Shown here: positions 45,670-54,308 of the stretch, piece by piece
Position numbering within the stretch: position 1 is the first letter of the stretch
Layout: every line of letters starts with the position of its first letter
DNA from: Pontibacterium sp049603715
Lineage (GTDB): Bacteria; Pseudomonadota; Gammaproteobacteria; Pseudomonadales; Balneatricaceae
Length of the DNA stretch: 64,000 nucleotides
NCBI GenBank assembly: GCA_049603715.1
Contig: JBMYSW010000001.1
Location: 1 to 64,000, forward strand
Direction: 5' to 3'
Notes under the pieces: generated by a model
The model's database searches: none
Told to the model about the DNA's origin: nothing
Seen by the model: the letters and a program-made list of their open reading frames with translations, nothing else
Made by a program: the position numbers and the translations under genes

Positions 45670-46119
45670 TTAGCGAGTTAGGCGATCTTTTACGAGGCGA
45701 GATGCAACAGCCATATCGGCACGGCCTTGCAGCTGAGGTTTGAGCACACCCATGAGTTTACCCATGTCTTGCATGCTCGACGCCTGCGTAGATGCAATAG
45801 CGGCGTCAATTAAGTCAGATACTTCTTGCTCAGTAAGCGGTTGCGGCAGGAAAGTTTGAATCACCTCCATGTCCCGTCGCTCTACCTCGGCCAAGTCTTG
45901 GCGGTCGGCGCTTTCAAATTGTGCAAGTGAGTCGCGGCGCTGTTTGAGCATTTTGTCTAGCGTTGCGATCACGCGGGTGTCATCTAGGGTAATGCGCTCG
46001 TCTACCTCAATACGTTTGAGTTCGGCAAGAATGCCTCGCAAAGTGACTAGACGCTCTTTTTGTTTAGCGCGCATGGCCTCTTTAACGGCTTGGCTGATTT
46101 CTTGTTTAAGCGCGGACAT
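45670..46119 (-). CDS. yqeY: GatB/YqeY domain protein
   Basis: 149 residues covering the full YqeY family: LKQEISQAVKEAMRAKQKERLVTLRGILAELKRIE at the N-terminus and a C-terminal helical domain (QDMGKLMGVLKPQLQGRADMAVASRLVKDRL) related to the tail of GatB. The family may bind tRNA; the exact role is unknown. Lies 53 bp before dnaG and downstream of rpsU, as in pseudomonads. Confidence 0.9.
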   Translation of the reverse strand: MSALKQEISQAVKEAMRAKQKERLVTLRGILAELKRIEVDERITLDDTRVIATLDKMLKQRRDSLAQFESADRQDLAEVERRDMEVIQTFLPQPLTEQEVSDLIDAAIASTQASSMQDMGKLMGVLKPQLQGRADMAVASRLVKDRLTR

Positions 46120-46223
46120 AGATAAACCCTTAACTAAGTCGGTACTCTATATAAAACGTATATAGTACGTGTGTTTCTTACTACGGTGCTTTGTGCAGCA
46201 GTCAACTAAAAGTTAGTTAGTGC

Positions 46224-46439
46224 TTAGTACAAACGAACGCGGCGAGAAGAATCGCGAGAAACTTTTTTAGCGTGACGCTTAACAGCAGCAGCTGCTTTAC
46301 GCTTACGGATAGAAGTTGGTTTTTCGTAGAATTCACGACGACGAACTTCAGCAAGAACACCCGCTTTTTCGCAAGAACGCTTGAAACGACGAAGAGCTAC
46401 GTCAAACGGCTCGTTGTCTTTAACTTTAACTGCAGGCAT
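46224..46439 (-). CDS. rpsU: RpsU, 30S ribosomal protein S21
   Basis: 71 residues. Begins MPAVKVKDNEPFDVALRRFKRSCEKAG, the S21 signature, and ends in the Arg/Lys-rich tail. A perfect AGGAGG ribosome binding site precedes the ATG. S21 helps the start of translation by easing mRNA-16S pairing. First gene of the macromolecular synthesis block and divergent from tsaD. Confidence 0.98.
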   Translation of the reverse strand: MPAVKVKDNEPFDVALRRFKRSCEKAGVLAEVRRREFYEKPTSIRKRKAAAAVKRHAKKVSRDSSRRVRLY

Positions 46440-46706
46440 GGGAGCCTCCTGTAAATTTAGGGTTAGATGAAATTGCTCGATTTGCCCTTAATCTATGAAG
46501 CACAAACTAAGGGTATACCTAGCAAGGCGCAAAATTTTATAGAGGCTGGGCTTTAAAGTAAAGCTAATCAAGGCGTTATTACCGGCGATAATGGCCAAAG
46601 AGGGTATTTTTTTTTGTCCTTTTTGGTACACTTGCCGCCATTCAAAGGCTTCGGGTGCGAACACCGTGGCCGAGGCATCCGTTTTGACTGAAAGAGAGCA
46701 GTAATC
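46440..46706. other. Divergent rpsU/tsaD intergenic region
   Basis: 267 bp expected to carry the rpsU-operon and tsaD promoters. No coding frame of note; a T9 run lies at about 46606-46616. No defined regulatory motif was identified. Confidence 0.3.
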
Positions 46707-47741
46707 ATGCGTGTATTGGGCATAGAAACATCGTGCGATGAAACCGGTGTGGCGATTTACGATAGTGAGCAAGGGCTGTTGGCCGATGCGCTCTACAGCC
46801 AAGTTAAAATGCACGCAGAATATGGCGGTGTGGTGCCGGAGTTGGCTTCGCGAGACCATGTTAAAAAGTTACTGCCGCTGATCAGCCAAGCGATGGATGA
46901 AGCTAAGTGCACCAAAGACGATATTGATGCTATTGCCTTTACCGCAGGCCCAGGCTTAGTGGGGGCATTGATGGTGGGCGCTTCAACAGGGCGCGCGATG
47001 GCCATGGCTTGGGGTAAACCAGCCATTGCCGTGCATCATATGGAAGGCCACCTATTGGCACCGATGTTAGAAGAAACCCCGCCCAGTTTTCCTTTTGTAG
47101 CACTACTGGTATCTGGCGGCCACACTCAGCTGGTGAAAGTCGCGGCTATTGGTGAATACGAGTTGCTGGGCGAGTCGTTGGACGATGCTGCGGGTGAGGC
47201 TTTTGATAAAGCCGCCAAGATGTTGGGTTTGGACTATCCCGGCGGCCCTTTGATCGCGAAGCTTGCCCTAGACGGAGCACCCGGTCGCTTTAAGTTCCCT
47301 CGTCCAATGACCGATCGCCCAGGAATGGATATGAGCTTTTCGGGCCTTAAAACCTTTACCCTTAATACGGCAAATGCTCACCGAGACGAAAACGGCGAGT
47401 TAGACCATCAAACCAAGTGTGATATTGCCCTTGCGTTTGAAACTGCCGTGGTCGAAACATTGGCCATTAAATGTAAGCGCGCCTTGCAAGCGACAGGTTA
47501 TAAACAGTTGATTATCGCCGGTGGTGTGAGTGCAAACCAATCGTTGCGCCGCTGTTTAGGTGAGATGGTGAAGAAGCAAAAATCGGCATTGTTTTATGCT
47601 CGCCCCGAGTTTTGTACCGATAACGGTGCCATGATTGCCTTTGCGGGTTGTCAGCGCTTATTGGCGGGGGAGCAAGCTGATCTAAAAATTTTGGCGAAGC
47701 CTCGTTGGCCTCTAAATACTCTAGAAGCTCCAGGTGCATAA
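46707..47741 (+). CDS. tsaD: TsaD, tRNA N6-adenosine threonylcarbamoyltransferase
   Basis: 344 residues of the Kae1/YgjD family. The N-terminal ATP motif GIETSCDETGVAIYD, the metal-binding HHMEGHLLAPML (HxEGH) and ALLVSGGHTQLV are present. With TsaB, TsaC and TsaE it adds t6A37 to ANN-decoding tRNAs. Divergent from rpsU, a conserved arrangement in gammaproteobacteria. Confidence 0.97.
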   Translation: MRVLGIETSCDETGVAIYDSEQGLLADALYSQVKMHAEYGGVVPELASRDHVKKLLPLISQAMDEAKCTKDDIDAIAFTAGPGLVGALMVGASTGRAMAMAWGKPAIAVHHMEGHLLAPMLEETPPSFPFVALLVSGGHTQLVKVAAIGEYELLGESLDDAAGEAFDKAAKMLGLDYPGGPLIAKLALDGAPGRFKFPRPMTDRPGMDMSFSGLKTFTLNTANAHRDENGELDHQTKCDIALAFETAVVETLAIKCKRALQATGYKQLIIAGGVSANQSLRRCLGEMVKKQKSALFYARPEFCTDNGAMIAFAGCQRLLAGEQADLKILAKPRWPLNTLEAPGA

Positions 47742-47752
47742 CCTATAAAGGC

Positions 47753-48337
47753 CTAAAAGCGATGCTCTTGTTTTGTGACTAAGCGACGAATATTGTCGCG
47801 ATGAGAAACAAACAAGAGCAGCCCTAACGCAGCGGTGATCTCTTCGTATTGCTGTAAAAACAGGGTACAGGCCACGCAAATGACAGCGCAGCTAAGTAGC
47901 GACGCCAAAGACGAAGTGCGACTGATTGCAAAGATCAGCAGCCAGCACAGCATCATGGCCACTCCCAAAGGCCAGTAGAAACCCATGCAAACTCCCATTG
48001 CCGTTGCCACGCCTTTTCCTCCGCGCCGAAGCGCATAAAACGGCATGATGTGTCCTAGAGTGACAGCAATAGCAGTGACCACAAGCATAGGGTGAGAAAG
48101 CGCAAGGCTTTGCGCCAGAGCAAGGGCTAACCAGCCTTTACCAAAGTCACATAAAAAAGTGATAAATGCCGCTTTTCGCCCCGCGATGCGCATAACATTG
48201 GTTGCACCCGGGTTATGAGAGCCTTTGTCCCTTGGGTCTTGATTGATCAAAACACGACACACCCATACCGCACTAGGCGTTGTACCTAAAAGGTAAGCCG
48301 CAAATATCACGGCGATGTCGTAATAAAAATTATCCAT
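47753..48337 (-). CDS. plsY: PlsY, glycerol-3-phosphate acyltransferase
   Basis: 194 residues with five hydrophobic segments. The three PlsY motifs are seen: GTTPSAVWV near the N-terminus, SHNPGATNVMRIAG, and GHIMPFYALRRGGKGVAT. It uses acyl-phosphate to make lysophosphatidate in the inner membrane. Converges with tsaD, with 11 bp between the stops. Confidence 0.93.
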   Translation of the reverse strand: MDNFYYDIAVIFAAYLLGTTPSAVWVCRVLINQDPRDKGSHNPGATNVMRIAGRKAAFITFLCDFGKGWLALALAQSLALSHPMLVVTAIAVTLGHIMPFYALRRGGKGVATAMGVCMGFYWPLGVAMMLCWLLIFAISRTSSLASLLSCAVICVACTLFLQQYEEITAALGLLLFVSHRDNIRRLVTKQEHRF

Positions 48338-48550
48338 GGGTGCTTTGTCGTCGCTGTGTTTTTATCGTTCTGATACACCCCTTGTAACAGATGTCGCTTG
48401 GGAGCTCAAAACTATCCTATCGATTTAATTAACCTTTTTGGTATTTACCTGGGTGCTTTGCCTGCGGTTTGCTTGTTAGGCAGGTACTTGCGAAAGGCGG
48501 GAGCCAAACGCTCAACCAACAGAAACCAAACATGTGCCAAGGAGAGGACG

Positions 48551-48892
48551 ATGTTTAGAAAAGCGAATGGCTCAAAAAGCCTTTATGTCACAGTGGCGTT
48601 TACATTGAGTGTATCGGCCACGACAGCACAAGGGATGTGGTTAACCAAATACGAAAAGCTCGCACCCGGCGACCCAGTTAAAAAGGTAGAACGCTTTTGG
48701 GGTAAGCCTACTTACCAAGGCCGCTCTGACAGAACCTGCGATAAGTTACCCGGCGAAACTCAGCTTAGATGCAGTACTCAACGACGGGTATGGCTACGAG
48801 GTGATAAGTACTACCTTATTCAAGTACAGGGCTCAAAGGTCATTAAACGTCATTGGACGCGGTTTGAGCGGCGAATTTGGGATGAATTTTAA
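48551..48892 (+). CDS. Small exported protein, SmpA/BamE-like fold suspected
   Basis: 113 residues from ATG 48551, chosen because AGGAG lies 6 nt upstream and a signal peptide then falls at residues 1-28 (cleaved near TAQG). The mature part includes APGDPVKKVERFWGKPTYQG, which resembles the G-x-s-x-xxV-x-x-x-x-GxP turn of BamE/SmpA-type domains, two Cys residues that could form a disulfide, and an Arg/Trp-rich C-terminus. No lipobox is seen. The function is unknown; the family link is tentative. It stands alone between plsY and folB. Confidence 0.6.
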   Translation: MFRKANGSKSLYVTVAFTLSVSATTAQGMWLTKYEKLAPGDPVKKVERFWGKPTYQGRSDRTCDKLPGETQLRCSTQRRVWLRGDKYYLIQVQGSKVIKRHWTRFERRIWDEF

Positions 48893-49013
48893 AAGAACTG
48901 GTAACAGATGCAGCGCCCAGACCCACAAACACGTATACTGCCGCTCACAGAGCGCGGTTATAAAAAACAGTCAATAATCGCATAGCAATAGTAAGAGTTA
49001 AGGTGGTTGTTTA

Positions 49014-49370
49014 ATGGATATTGTTTTCGTCCATGGGCTAAAAGTTGATGCGGTAATCGGTATTTATGACTGGGAGCGCACAATCAAGCAGCCCGTAGTG
49101 GTAGATTTGGATATGGGGGCTGATATTACCAAGGCCGCTGCATCTGAGGATATTGAGAACACCCTTAACTACAAGTCGGTAAGCGACTGGTGTATCGACT
49201 ATGTGGCTAACAGCGAATTTTTGCTGGTAGAAACCCTTGCTGAGTCCCTTGCAGATGAAATTCGCAGCCGCTTTTCGGTTAAGTGGATTCGTGTAAAAGT
49301 AACAAAACCCGATGCGATTGCCGAAGCCAATGGCGTGGGTGTGTTAATTGAGCGAGGCGAGAAGTTTTAA
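49014..49370 (+). CDS. folB: FolB, dihydroneopterin aldolase
   Basis: 118 residues of the standard FolB fold: DAVIGIYDWERTIKQPVVVDLD at the N-terminus, NTLNYKSVSDW, LVETLAESLAD, and VTKPDAI with the catalytic Lys near residue 99. It cleaves dihydroneopterin to 6-hydroxymethyl-dihydropterin in folate synthesis. Its stop overlaps the start of folK (TAATG), so the two are coupled. Confidence 0.95.
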   Translation: MDIVFVHGLKVDAVIGIYDWERTIKQPVVVDLDMGADITKAAASEDIENTLNYKSVSDWCIDYVANSEFLLVETLAESLADEIRSRFSVKWIRVKVTKPDAIAEANGVGVLIERGEKF

Positions 49371-49897
49371 TGGCTCAGGTGTTTTTAAGCATTGGTAGCA
49401 ACCAAAACCGCGAGTTTTATATTTCGCAAAGCTTGAACGCCTTGGCCCAAGCTTTTGGTGACTTACAGGTCTCTTCGGTGTACGAAAGCGCAGCCGTAGG
49501 TTTTGAGGGCGACAGCTTTTATAACCTTGTGGTGGGTATTCAAACCGACACGCCTGTGGGTGAATTATCGCGCCAGCTTAAACAAATTGAAGACGACAAC
49601 GGTCGTGTCCGCCAGGGGCCTAAGTTTAGTGGCCGTACCCTAGACATTGATATCCTCACCTACGACCAATTGGTGGGTGACGTGGAGGGTGTGACACTGC
49701 CGCGCGACGAAATCACCTACCATGCCTTTGTGCTTTGGCCATTGGCCGAGCTTGCGCCCCAAGGCGTGCATCCTGAGTTGGGTGAAACCTACGCTAACCT
49801 TTGGGATGCTTTTAAAACGACGGAAAAAGGACAAAAACAGCAGTTATCCACCGTCGATTTTGAGTGGCAAGGGCAAAAAATCTCTAGCGCGCCTTAA
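49370..49897 (+). CDS. folK: FolK, HPPK pyrophosphokinase
   Basis: 175 residues. SIGSNQNREFYISQSL at the N-terminus and the metal/ATP signature region GRTLDIDILTYD near residue 90 are typical. The segment before it reads RQGPKFSGRTLD, without the RWGPRTLD form of E. coli. It pyrophosphorylates hydroxymethyl-dihydropterin, the step after FolB. Follows folB with overlap and converges with the pteridine-reductase gene. Confidence 0.92.
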   Translation: MAQVFLSIGSNQNREFYISQSLNALAQAFGDLQVSSVYESAAVGFEGDSFYNLVVGIQTDTPVGELSRQLKQIEDDNGRVRQGPKFSGRTLDIDILTYDQLVGDVEGVTLPRDEITYHAFVLWPLAELAPQGVHPELGETYANLWDAFKTTEKGQKQQLSTVDFEWQGQKISSAP

Positions 49898-49926
49898 CGA
49901 CGCGCAGCTTCAAACCAAGCGGCAAT

Positions 49927-50667
49927 TTACGAGTAAAGTGACTTGCCGCCATCTACTGCCAAAATCTGCCCTGTAACAAAGGGCGCGTGGGCTAAGAACA
50001 ACACGGCATCGGCAATGTCTTGGGCGCTGCCTGTGGTTTTAAGCAGGGTTTTGGCCACCACCACTTCTTTTTCGGCATTGCTTAATGCCGCAGACTCCTC
50101 AGGCCATAAGATTGGGCCCGGTGATACGCCATTTACGCGCACATTCGGTGCCAGCTCTTTGGCGAGGCTTTTGGTCATCATGGCTGTGGCTGCTTTTGCG
50201 ATCGAGTAAATCGGGTAGCCTGCTAGGCCTTTTTCGGCGTGAATATCCACTAGGTTAACAATGGCACCTTGGTTATCTGCCAGTTGGTTGGCTAAGGCAG
50301 CCGATAAAAAGTAGCCCGCCTTTACATTGCTGTTAATTAGCAGGTCCCAGTCTTCATTACTACCTTCTTCTAAGCTATTAGGGTAAAAGCTGGAGGCGTT
50401 GTTAACCAAAAGCTGGATATCGTTTCGTTGCTTAAGCTCGTCAATGAGCTGATTTAAGCTGCCTTGATGGTTGAGGTCGGCACACAAGGTTTCAGCAGAG
50501 TGGGGACGAAGCGCGTTTAGCTCTGCCGCCAGTGCCAAGGCGTCATCAGCAGATTGGCGATAATGAATAATGACCCGATAGCCAACACTGTGAAGTTGTC
50601 GAGCGATTTGCGCGCCAATGCGTCGAGCGGCACCGGTAATGACTGCCGTTTGCTTTGCGTTCTCCAT
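49927..50667 (-). CDS. Pteridine reductase-like short-chain dehydrogenase
   Basis: 246 residues. The NAD(P)-binding motif is TGAARRIGAQIA, with the Arg-Arg form typical of pteridine reductases and FolM, followed by NNASSF and the catalytic YxxxK (YSIAKAA). The C-terminus closes with VTGQILAVDGG. Reduction of dihydropterins or dihydrofolate fits its place beside folB-folK on the opposite strand. A general SDR with another substrate is the alternative. Confidence 0.82.
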   Translation of the reverse strand: MENAKQTAVITGAARRIGAQIARQLHSVGYRVIIHYRQSADDALALAAELNALRPHSAETLCADLNHQGSLNQLIDELKQRNDIQLLVNNASSFYPNSLEEGSNEDWDLLINSNVKAGYFLSAALANQLADNQGAIVNLVDIHAEKGLAGYPIYSIAKAATAMMTKSLAKELAPNVRVNGVSPGPILWPEESAALSNAEKEVVVAKTLLKTTGSAQDIADAVLFLAHAPFVTGQILAVDGGKSLYS

Positions 50668-50694
50668 GGGGTTTCCTCAGCTTTTGCTAACGAG

Positions 50695-51837
50695 TTACAG
50701 TGCGTCAATCGCCCTTTGGCAACGCTTAAGACGCTCTTCCTCAATGGCCGTGCCTATTTGTGCGCCTTTTAGCCCTGCACTAACAAAAGGTGCGGGGTTA
50801 ACATTGGCAACTTGCTTGGCCACTTTTTGCCACCACTCATTGTAGTCTAGGCTGCTTGCCTCAAGTGCGTTAGCAAGCGTGAGTAGGTGTTTAATATTTT
50901 CGGGTTTGCGCAAACAGTTGGTCGCCGTGAGCAGTGCCAGTAAATCGTGGCTATCCAGCTGTTGCGGGCTACAGCAGCGTGGGTAACCTTCAATGGCAAT
51001 TTTAACTCGCTCTTGCACTGCCTTAGGTGTTTTAAGGCGAAGGCAAAGCGCCTGCGCTGCCTCTAGGCGTTGGTCACTTGGCAAACTTGCAACGGATAAC
51101 ACTATGGCCACAGCAAAGCAGTTAAAGGCGGCTTGTTCGCTATTTGCCAGCGCGGTACAGCTTTGTTTAAACTGCGCCATTAACGCTGGGTCGTTAACCC
51201 AGGGTTCAAATTCTGGAAACAAGCTAGGTAATGCTTGGCTTTGGGCAAGTACCTCAAAATAGCGCCACGGGCTCGGCTCGGATAGGGCGCGTTCGGTTTC
51301 TTTCCAAACCCGCTCAATGGTTAATTCAGCCAACTCGCCAGATGCGGCAATGCTTTGCATTAGCTCGCAGGTTTCGGGGGCGAGGGTAAAGCCCAAGTTA
51401 TCAAAGCGCGCAGCAAAACGAGCAACGCGCAAAACTCGCAAAGGGTCTTCAGCAAAAGCAGGCGATACATGGCGAAGTACTTTGGCGTTAATGTCGTCAA
51501 GGCCGCCGTAATAGTCGTAAAGCTCGCCACTGTCGTCTTGCGCAATGGCGTTAATGGTCAGGTCCCGACGAATAAGGTCTTGCTCTAGGGTGACATCTGG
51601 GCTGGCAATGTAATCAAAGCCTTTATAGCCTTTGCCTGCTTTACGCTCGGTGCGGGCAAGGGCGTACTCTTCGCCTGTGGTTGGATGAATAAACACAGGA
51701 AACTCTTGCCCAACGAGGCGAAAGCCTTGGCTTTCGAGCTGCTGTGGCGTTGCGCCAACAACGACCCAGTCTTTATCAAACACGGCCCGACCTAAAAGCT
51801 GGTCGCGTACCGCGCCCCCTACCAAATATATCTTCAC
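50695..51837 (-). CDS. cca: Cca, CCA-adding tRNA nucleotidyltransferase
   Basis: 380 residues of the class II nucleotidyltransferase family. VGGAVRDQLLGR, the DKDWVVVGA metal-binding pair, RRDLTINAIA and the EDPLRVLRVARFAAR template motif are present, so both CCA addition and repair are expected. It lacks the C-terminal HD phosphohydrolase part of the longer E. coli protein (no HDxG motif seen after residue ~230). Lies next to glpE and the pteridine reductase gene, as in pseudomonads. Confidence 0.93.
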   Translation of the reverse strand: MKIYLVGGAVRDQLLGRAVFDKDWVVVGATPQQLESQGFRLVGQEFPVFIHPTTGEEYALARTERKAGKGYKGFDYIASPDVTLEQDLIRRDLTINAIAQDDSGELYDYYGGLDDINAKVLRHVSPAFAEDPLRVLRVARFAARFDNLGFTLAPETCELMQSIAASGELAELTIERVWKETERALSEPSPWRYFEVLAQSQALPSLFPEFEPWVNDPALMAQFKQSCTALANSEQAAFNCFAVAIVLSVASLPSDQRLEAAQALCLRLKTPKAVQERVKIAIEGYPRCCSPQQLDSHDLLALLTATNCLRKPENIKHLLTLANALEASSLDYNEWWQKVAKQVANVNPAPFVSAGLKGAQIGTAIEEERLKRCQRAIDAL

Positions 51838-51864
51838 GTTTGTATCTCGTAATTGCCGCGAGTG

Positions 51865-52182
51865 TTACTGCTCAACCAGTTGTGGAAACTGACCGCGCCA
51901 CTCTTCAAAACCACCGTCAATGCTAAACGACTGCTCAAAGCCGCGATCAACTAAAAACTGAGCTGCACTTTTGCTGCTGTTGCCGTGGTAGCAGCACACA
52001 TACACAGGCTGTTCCATATCAAGCTCAGCTAAAACCTGTTCTAAGTTTTCGTTGTTAAGTAGTTTTGCACCGCTGATTCTACCCATACCAAAGCTGTTTG
52101 GATCTCTGATATCCACAACTTGGGTTTCTGGGGTGAGGATCTCGGCAAGGTTGCTGCCGCAAATGCACTGATAGGTTGTCAT
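51865..52182 (-). CDS. glpE: GlpE, rhodanese (thiosulfate sulfurtransferase)
   Basis: 105 residues, a single-domain rhodanese. The active-site loop is CYHGNSS after VCC, the same as in E. coli GlpE, and VVDIRDPNSFGMGRI and GGFEEWR are typical of the family. It moves sulfur from thiosulfate to cyanide or thiol acceptors. Gene order apaH-glpE-cca is kept from pseudomonads. Confidence 0.93.
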   Translation of the reverse strand: MTTYQCICGSNLAEILTPETQVVDIRDPNSFGMGRISGAKLLNNENLEQVLAELDMEQPVYVCCYHGNSSKSAAQFLVDRGFEQSFSIDGGFEEWRGQFPQLVEQ

Positions 52183-52211
52183 ATGAGCTCCGGTTAAAAT
52201 TTTAAATGCGT

Positions 52212-53018
52212 TTAATCGATGGCCGCTTGCGAAAAGCGCTTGTTATCGTCAAGGCGCAGCGCCGTTAGGCTATTACCCCATACACAGCCGGTATCCAACG
52301 CGGTAGCGTGTGCCTGTCCGGTATAACCCTCTAATGCAGCCCAATGACCAAAGTACACCTGATGCTTTAGGTGTGGGTTGTGATACTCAAACCAAGGCTT
52401 AAAGCCAGCGGGCGCTGTTTCAAGCTCGCCTTTGGCGGCAAACTCGAGGCTAAACTGCGCATCTAAAAAGCGCATTCGGGTGAGGTAATTGGTAATGGCT
52501 CGCCAACGATCCATGCCCTCTAAGTCGTTATGCCACACATCGGGGGTGTTGCCGTACATGTGCTTAAAGTAGTGGTTGGCCTTGGGGCCCTGAATCACTG
52601 CTTCGACTTCTTGGGCGTAGCTTAGCGCTTGTTCTGCCGACCACATCGGTGGAATGCCTGCGTGGCTCATCAGGGCGTTAAATTCTGGCCTTTCGCTGAC
52701 CAGCTTACCTTGGCTTAGCCAGTCAATAATGTCGCTGCTTTTGGCGTGCTCTAAAATGCTGTGCAGCGTATCTGAGCGCTTAACTTTGCCGTGACCGTGC
52801 GCCAAGGCGAGTAGGTGAAGGTCGTGATTGCCCAGCACAAAATCCACTTGAGACGAGATGCTCATTAAAAACTCAAGGGTCTCTAGCGACTTGGGCCCGC
52901 GGTTAACCAAGTCGCCGGCTAACCAAAGGTGGTCGTTGTCGCTAAAGTTGATCTGCTCTAGTAGCGCCTGAAAGCTGTCGAAGCAGCCTTGTAAGTCACC
53001 GAGTGCATAGGTTGCCAT
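52212..53018 (-). CDS. apaH: ApaH, symmetrical diadenosine tetraphosphatase
   Basis: 268 residues of the PPP phosphatase family: GDLQGCFDSF (metal-binding GD motif), GDLVNRGP and GNHDLHLLAL are all visible, and the C-terminal half has the APH-type family ending. It hydrolyses Ap4A to two ADP and also removes Np4 RNA caps. Follows apaG in the same direction. Confidence 0.97.
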   Translation of the reverse strand: MATYALGDLQGCFDSFQALLEQINFSDNDHLWLAGDLVNRGPKSLETLEFLMSISSQVDFVLGNHDLHLLALAHGHGKVKRSDTLHSILEHAKSSDIIDWLSQGKLVSERPEFNALMSHAGIPPMWSAEQALSYAQEVEAVIQGPKANHYFKHMYGNTPDVWHNDLEGMDRWRAITNYLTRMRFLDAQFSLEFAAKGELETAPAGFKPWFEYHNPHLKHQVYFGHWAALEGYTGQAHATALDTGCVWGNSLTALRLDDNKRFSQAAID

Positions 53019-53078
53019 TCGTCGTCTCCGTAGCGCTTTAAGGGCTTAGTTTGTATAGGGGGTTAGCCTTTTAAGATG

Positions 53079-53465
53079 TTAGTGCAGAGCGTTTGGGGCC
53101 GCTAAGGTAAACGGCGAAATCGGCGCGTTAAATTGGCTGCCGTCGTTGCGCTCCATAACAAAGTGGCCCTGCATTGAGCCAACGCTGGTGGCCAAAATGG
53201 CACCGCTGCTGTATTCAAACGCTTGGTTGGGGCCTAGTTTTGGCTGAACGCCCACAACGCCATCGCCAAACACCTCTTGCACCCCTTCGTTGCCGTCGAC
53301 GATTTTCCAGAAGCGACTGCGCAGCGTCACTACGTCGTCGGTGTGGTTGGTAATCGAGATGTGATAATCAAACACATACCGCATGTTTTTTGGGTCCGAG
53401 CGCTCGGGTACGTAGGCGGTTTCTACGGCAATGGCGATAGGAGAAATATCAGTGGTATTGGCCAT
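53079..53465 (-). CDS. apaG: ApaG, ApaG-domain protein
   Basis: 128 residues from the ATG at 53465; a TTG four codons upstream (53477) also opens the frame. The fold is the fibronectin-III-like ApaG domain: RYVFDYHISITNHTDDVVTLRSR, the EVFGDGVVGVQPKLGPNQAFEYSSG region and QGHFVM are conserved. Its function is unclear; it is always linked to rsmA and apaH. Confidence 0.95.
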   Translation of the reverse strand: MANTTDISPIAIAVETAYVPERSDPKNMRYVFDYHISITNHTDDVVTLRSRFWKIVDGNEGVQEVFGDGVVGVQPKLGPNQAFEYSSGAILATSVGSMQGHFVMERNDGSQFNAPISPFTLAAPNALH

Positions 53466-53501
53466 GGTCTTACTCAAAGAGGTTTGGGCACAAACGACGG
53501 G

Positions 53502-54308
53502 TTAGTCGTTTGCGCTGACAAGAAAGTCGCTGATTTTTACAAAAGAGGCTAAGTCGAGACGCTCTGGACGCAAGCTTGGGTCGATGCCCAGCTGCTCAAG
53601 GTCTTCAGCACTGATCAGTGGCTTAAGGTTGTTTCTTAGTGTTTTGCGACGCTGGTTAAACGCAGTACGCACAACGTTTTTTAGCATGTCCAAGTCTTTG
53701 GCTGGATGCGGCAGTGTTTTATACGGTACCAAGCGCACAATCGCTGAGTCTACCTTTGGGATAGGGTCAAAGGCTTCAGGCGGCACAATAAAGAGCGGCT
53801 CTACGCGGCAAAAGTACTGGGTCATAATGCCAAGGCGGCCGTAGTTGTTTTCACCCGGGCCTGCGGCCATACGGTCAACCACTTCTTTTTGCAGCATAAA
53901 GTGCATATCTGCAATCACATCTGAGTGGCTGAGCAGGTGAAAGATCAACTGAGTCGAGATGTTGTAAGGCAGGTTGCCCACAACACGGAGCTCTGGGCCG
54001 TCGCCTTTAAGCGCGGCAAAGTCAAACTTCATGGCGTCGGCTTCGTGTACTTGGAAGTTGTCGCCGTATCTAAAAAACTTAGTGCGCAAAATGGGCACTA
54101 AGTCGCGGTCTAACTCAATGGCGTCGAGTGCGCCACGGGCCGCAAGCAGTTCTTCGGTAATGGCACCTAACCCTGGGCCGATTTCTACAAGATGGTCATC
54201 ATCTTTTGGGTAGATCGCACTAATAATGCGACGGATGATGTTGGGCTCTTGTAAAAAGTTTTGTCCAAAACGCTTTCGCGCTTTGTGCATTGGGGGCTGT
54301 TTAGCCAT
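53502..54308 (-). CDS. rsmA: RsmA/KsgA, 16S rRNA dimethyladenosine transferase
   Basis: About 268 residues from ATG 54308, which has GGAG 5 nt upstream and starts MAKQPPMHKARKRFGQNFL; the frame is open for 30 more codons inside pdxA but that part is not homologous. SAM-binding VEIGPGLGAIT, motif IV NLPYNIST and the C-terminal lobe with FNQRRKTLRNNL are present. It dimethylates A1518 and A1519 (E. coli numbering) in 16S rRNA. Overlaps the end of pdxA by 8 nt. Confidence 0.97.
   Translation of the reverse strand: MAKQPPMHKARKRFGQNFLQEPNIIRRIISAIYPKDDDHLVEIGPGLGAITEELLAARGALDAIELDRDLVPILRTKFFRYGDNFQVHEADAMKFDFAALKGDGPELRVVGNLPYNISTQLIFHLLSHSDVIADMHFMLQKEVVDRMAAGPGENNYGRLGIMTQYFCRVEPLFIVPPEAFDPIPKVDSAIVRLVPYKTLPHPAKDLDMLKNVVRTAFNQRRKTLRNNLKPLISAEDLEQLGIDPSLRPERLDLASFVKISDFLVSAND

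Noticed and set aside
48398..48550. N-terminal extension of the small exported protein from a TTG at 48398
   Set aside because: It would bury the signal peptide and has no ribosome binding site, whereas ATG 48551 has AGGAG at a proper distance.
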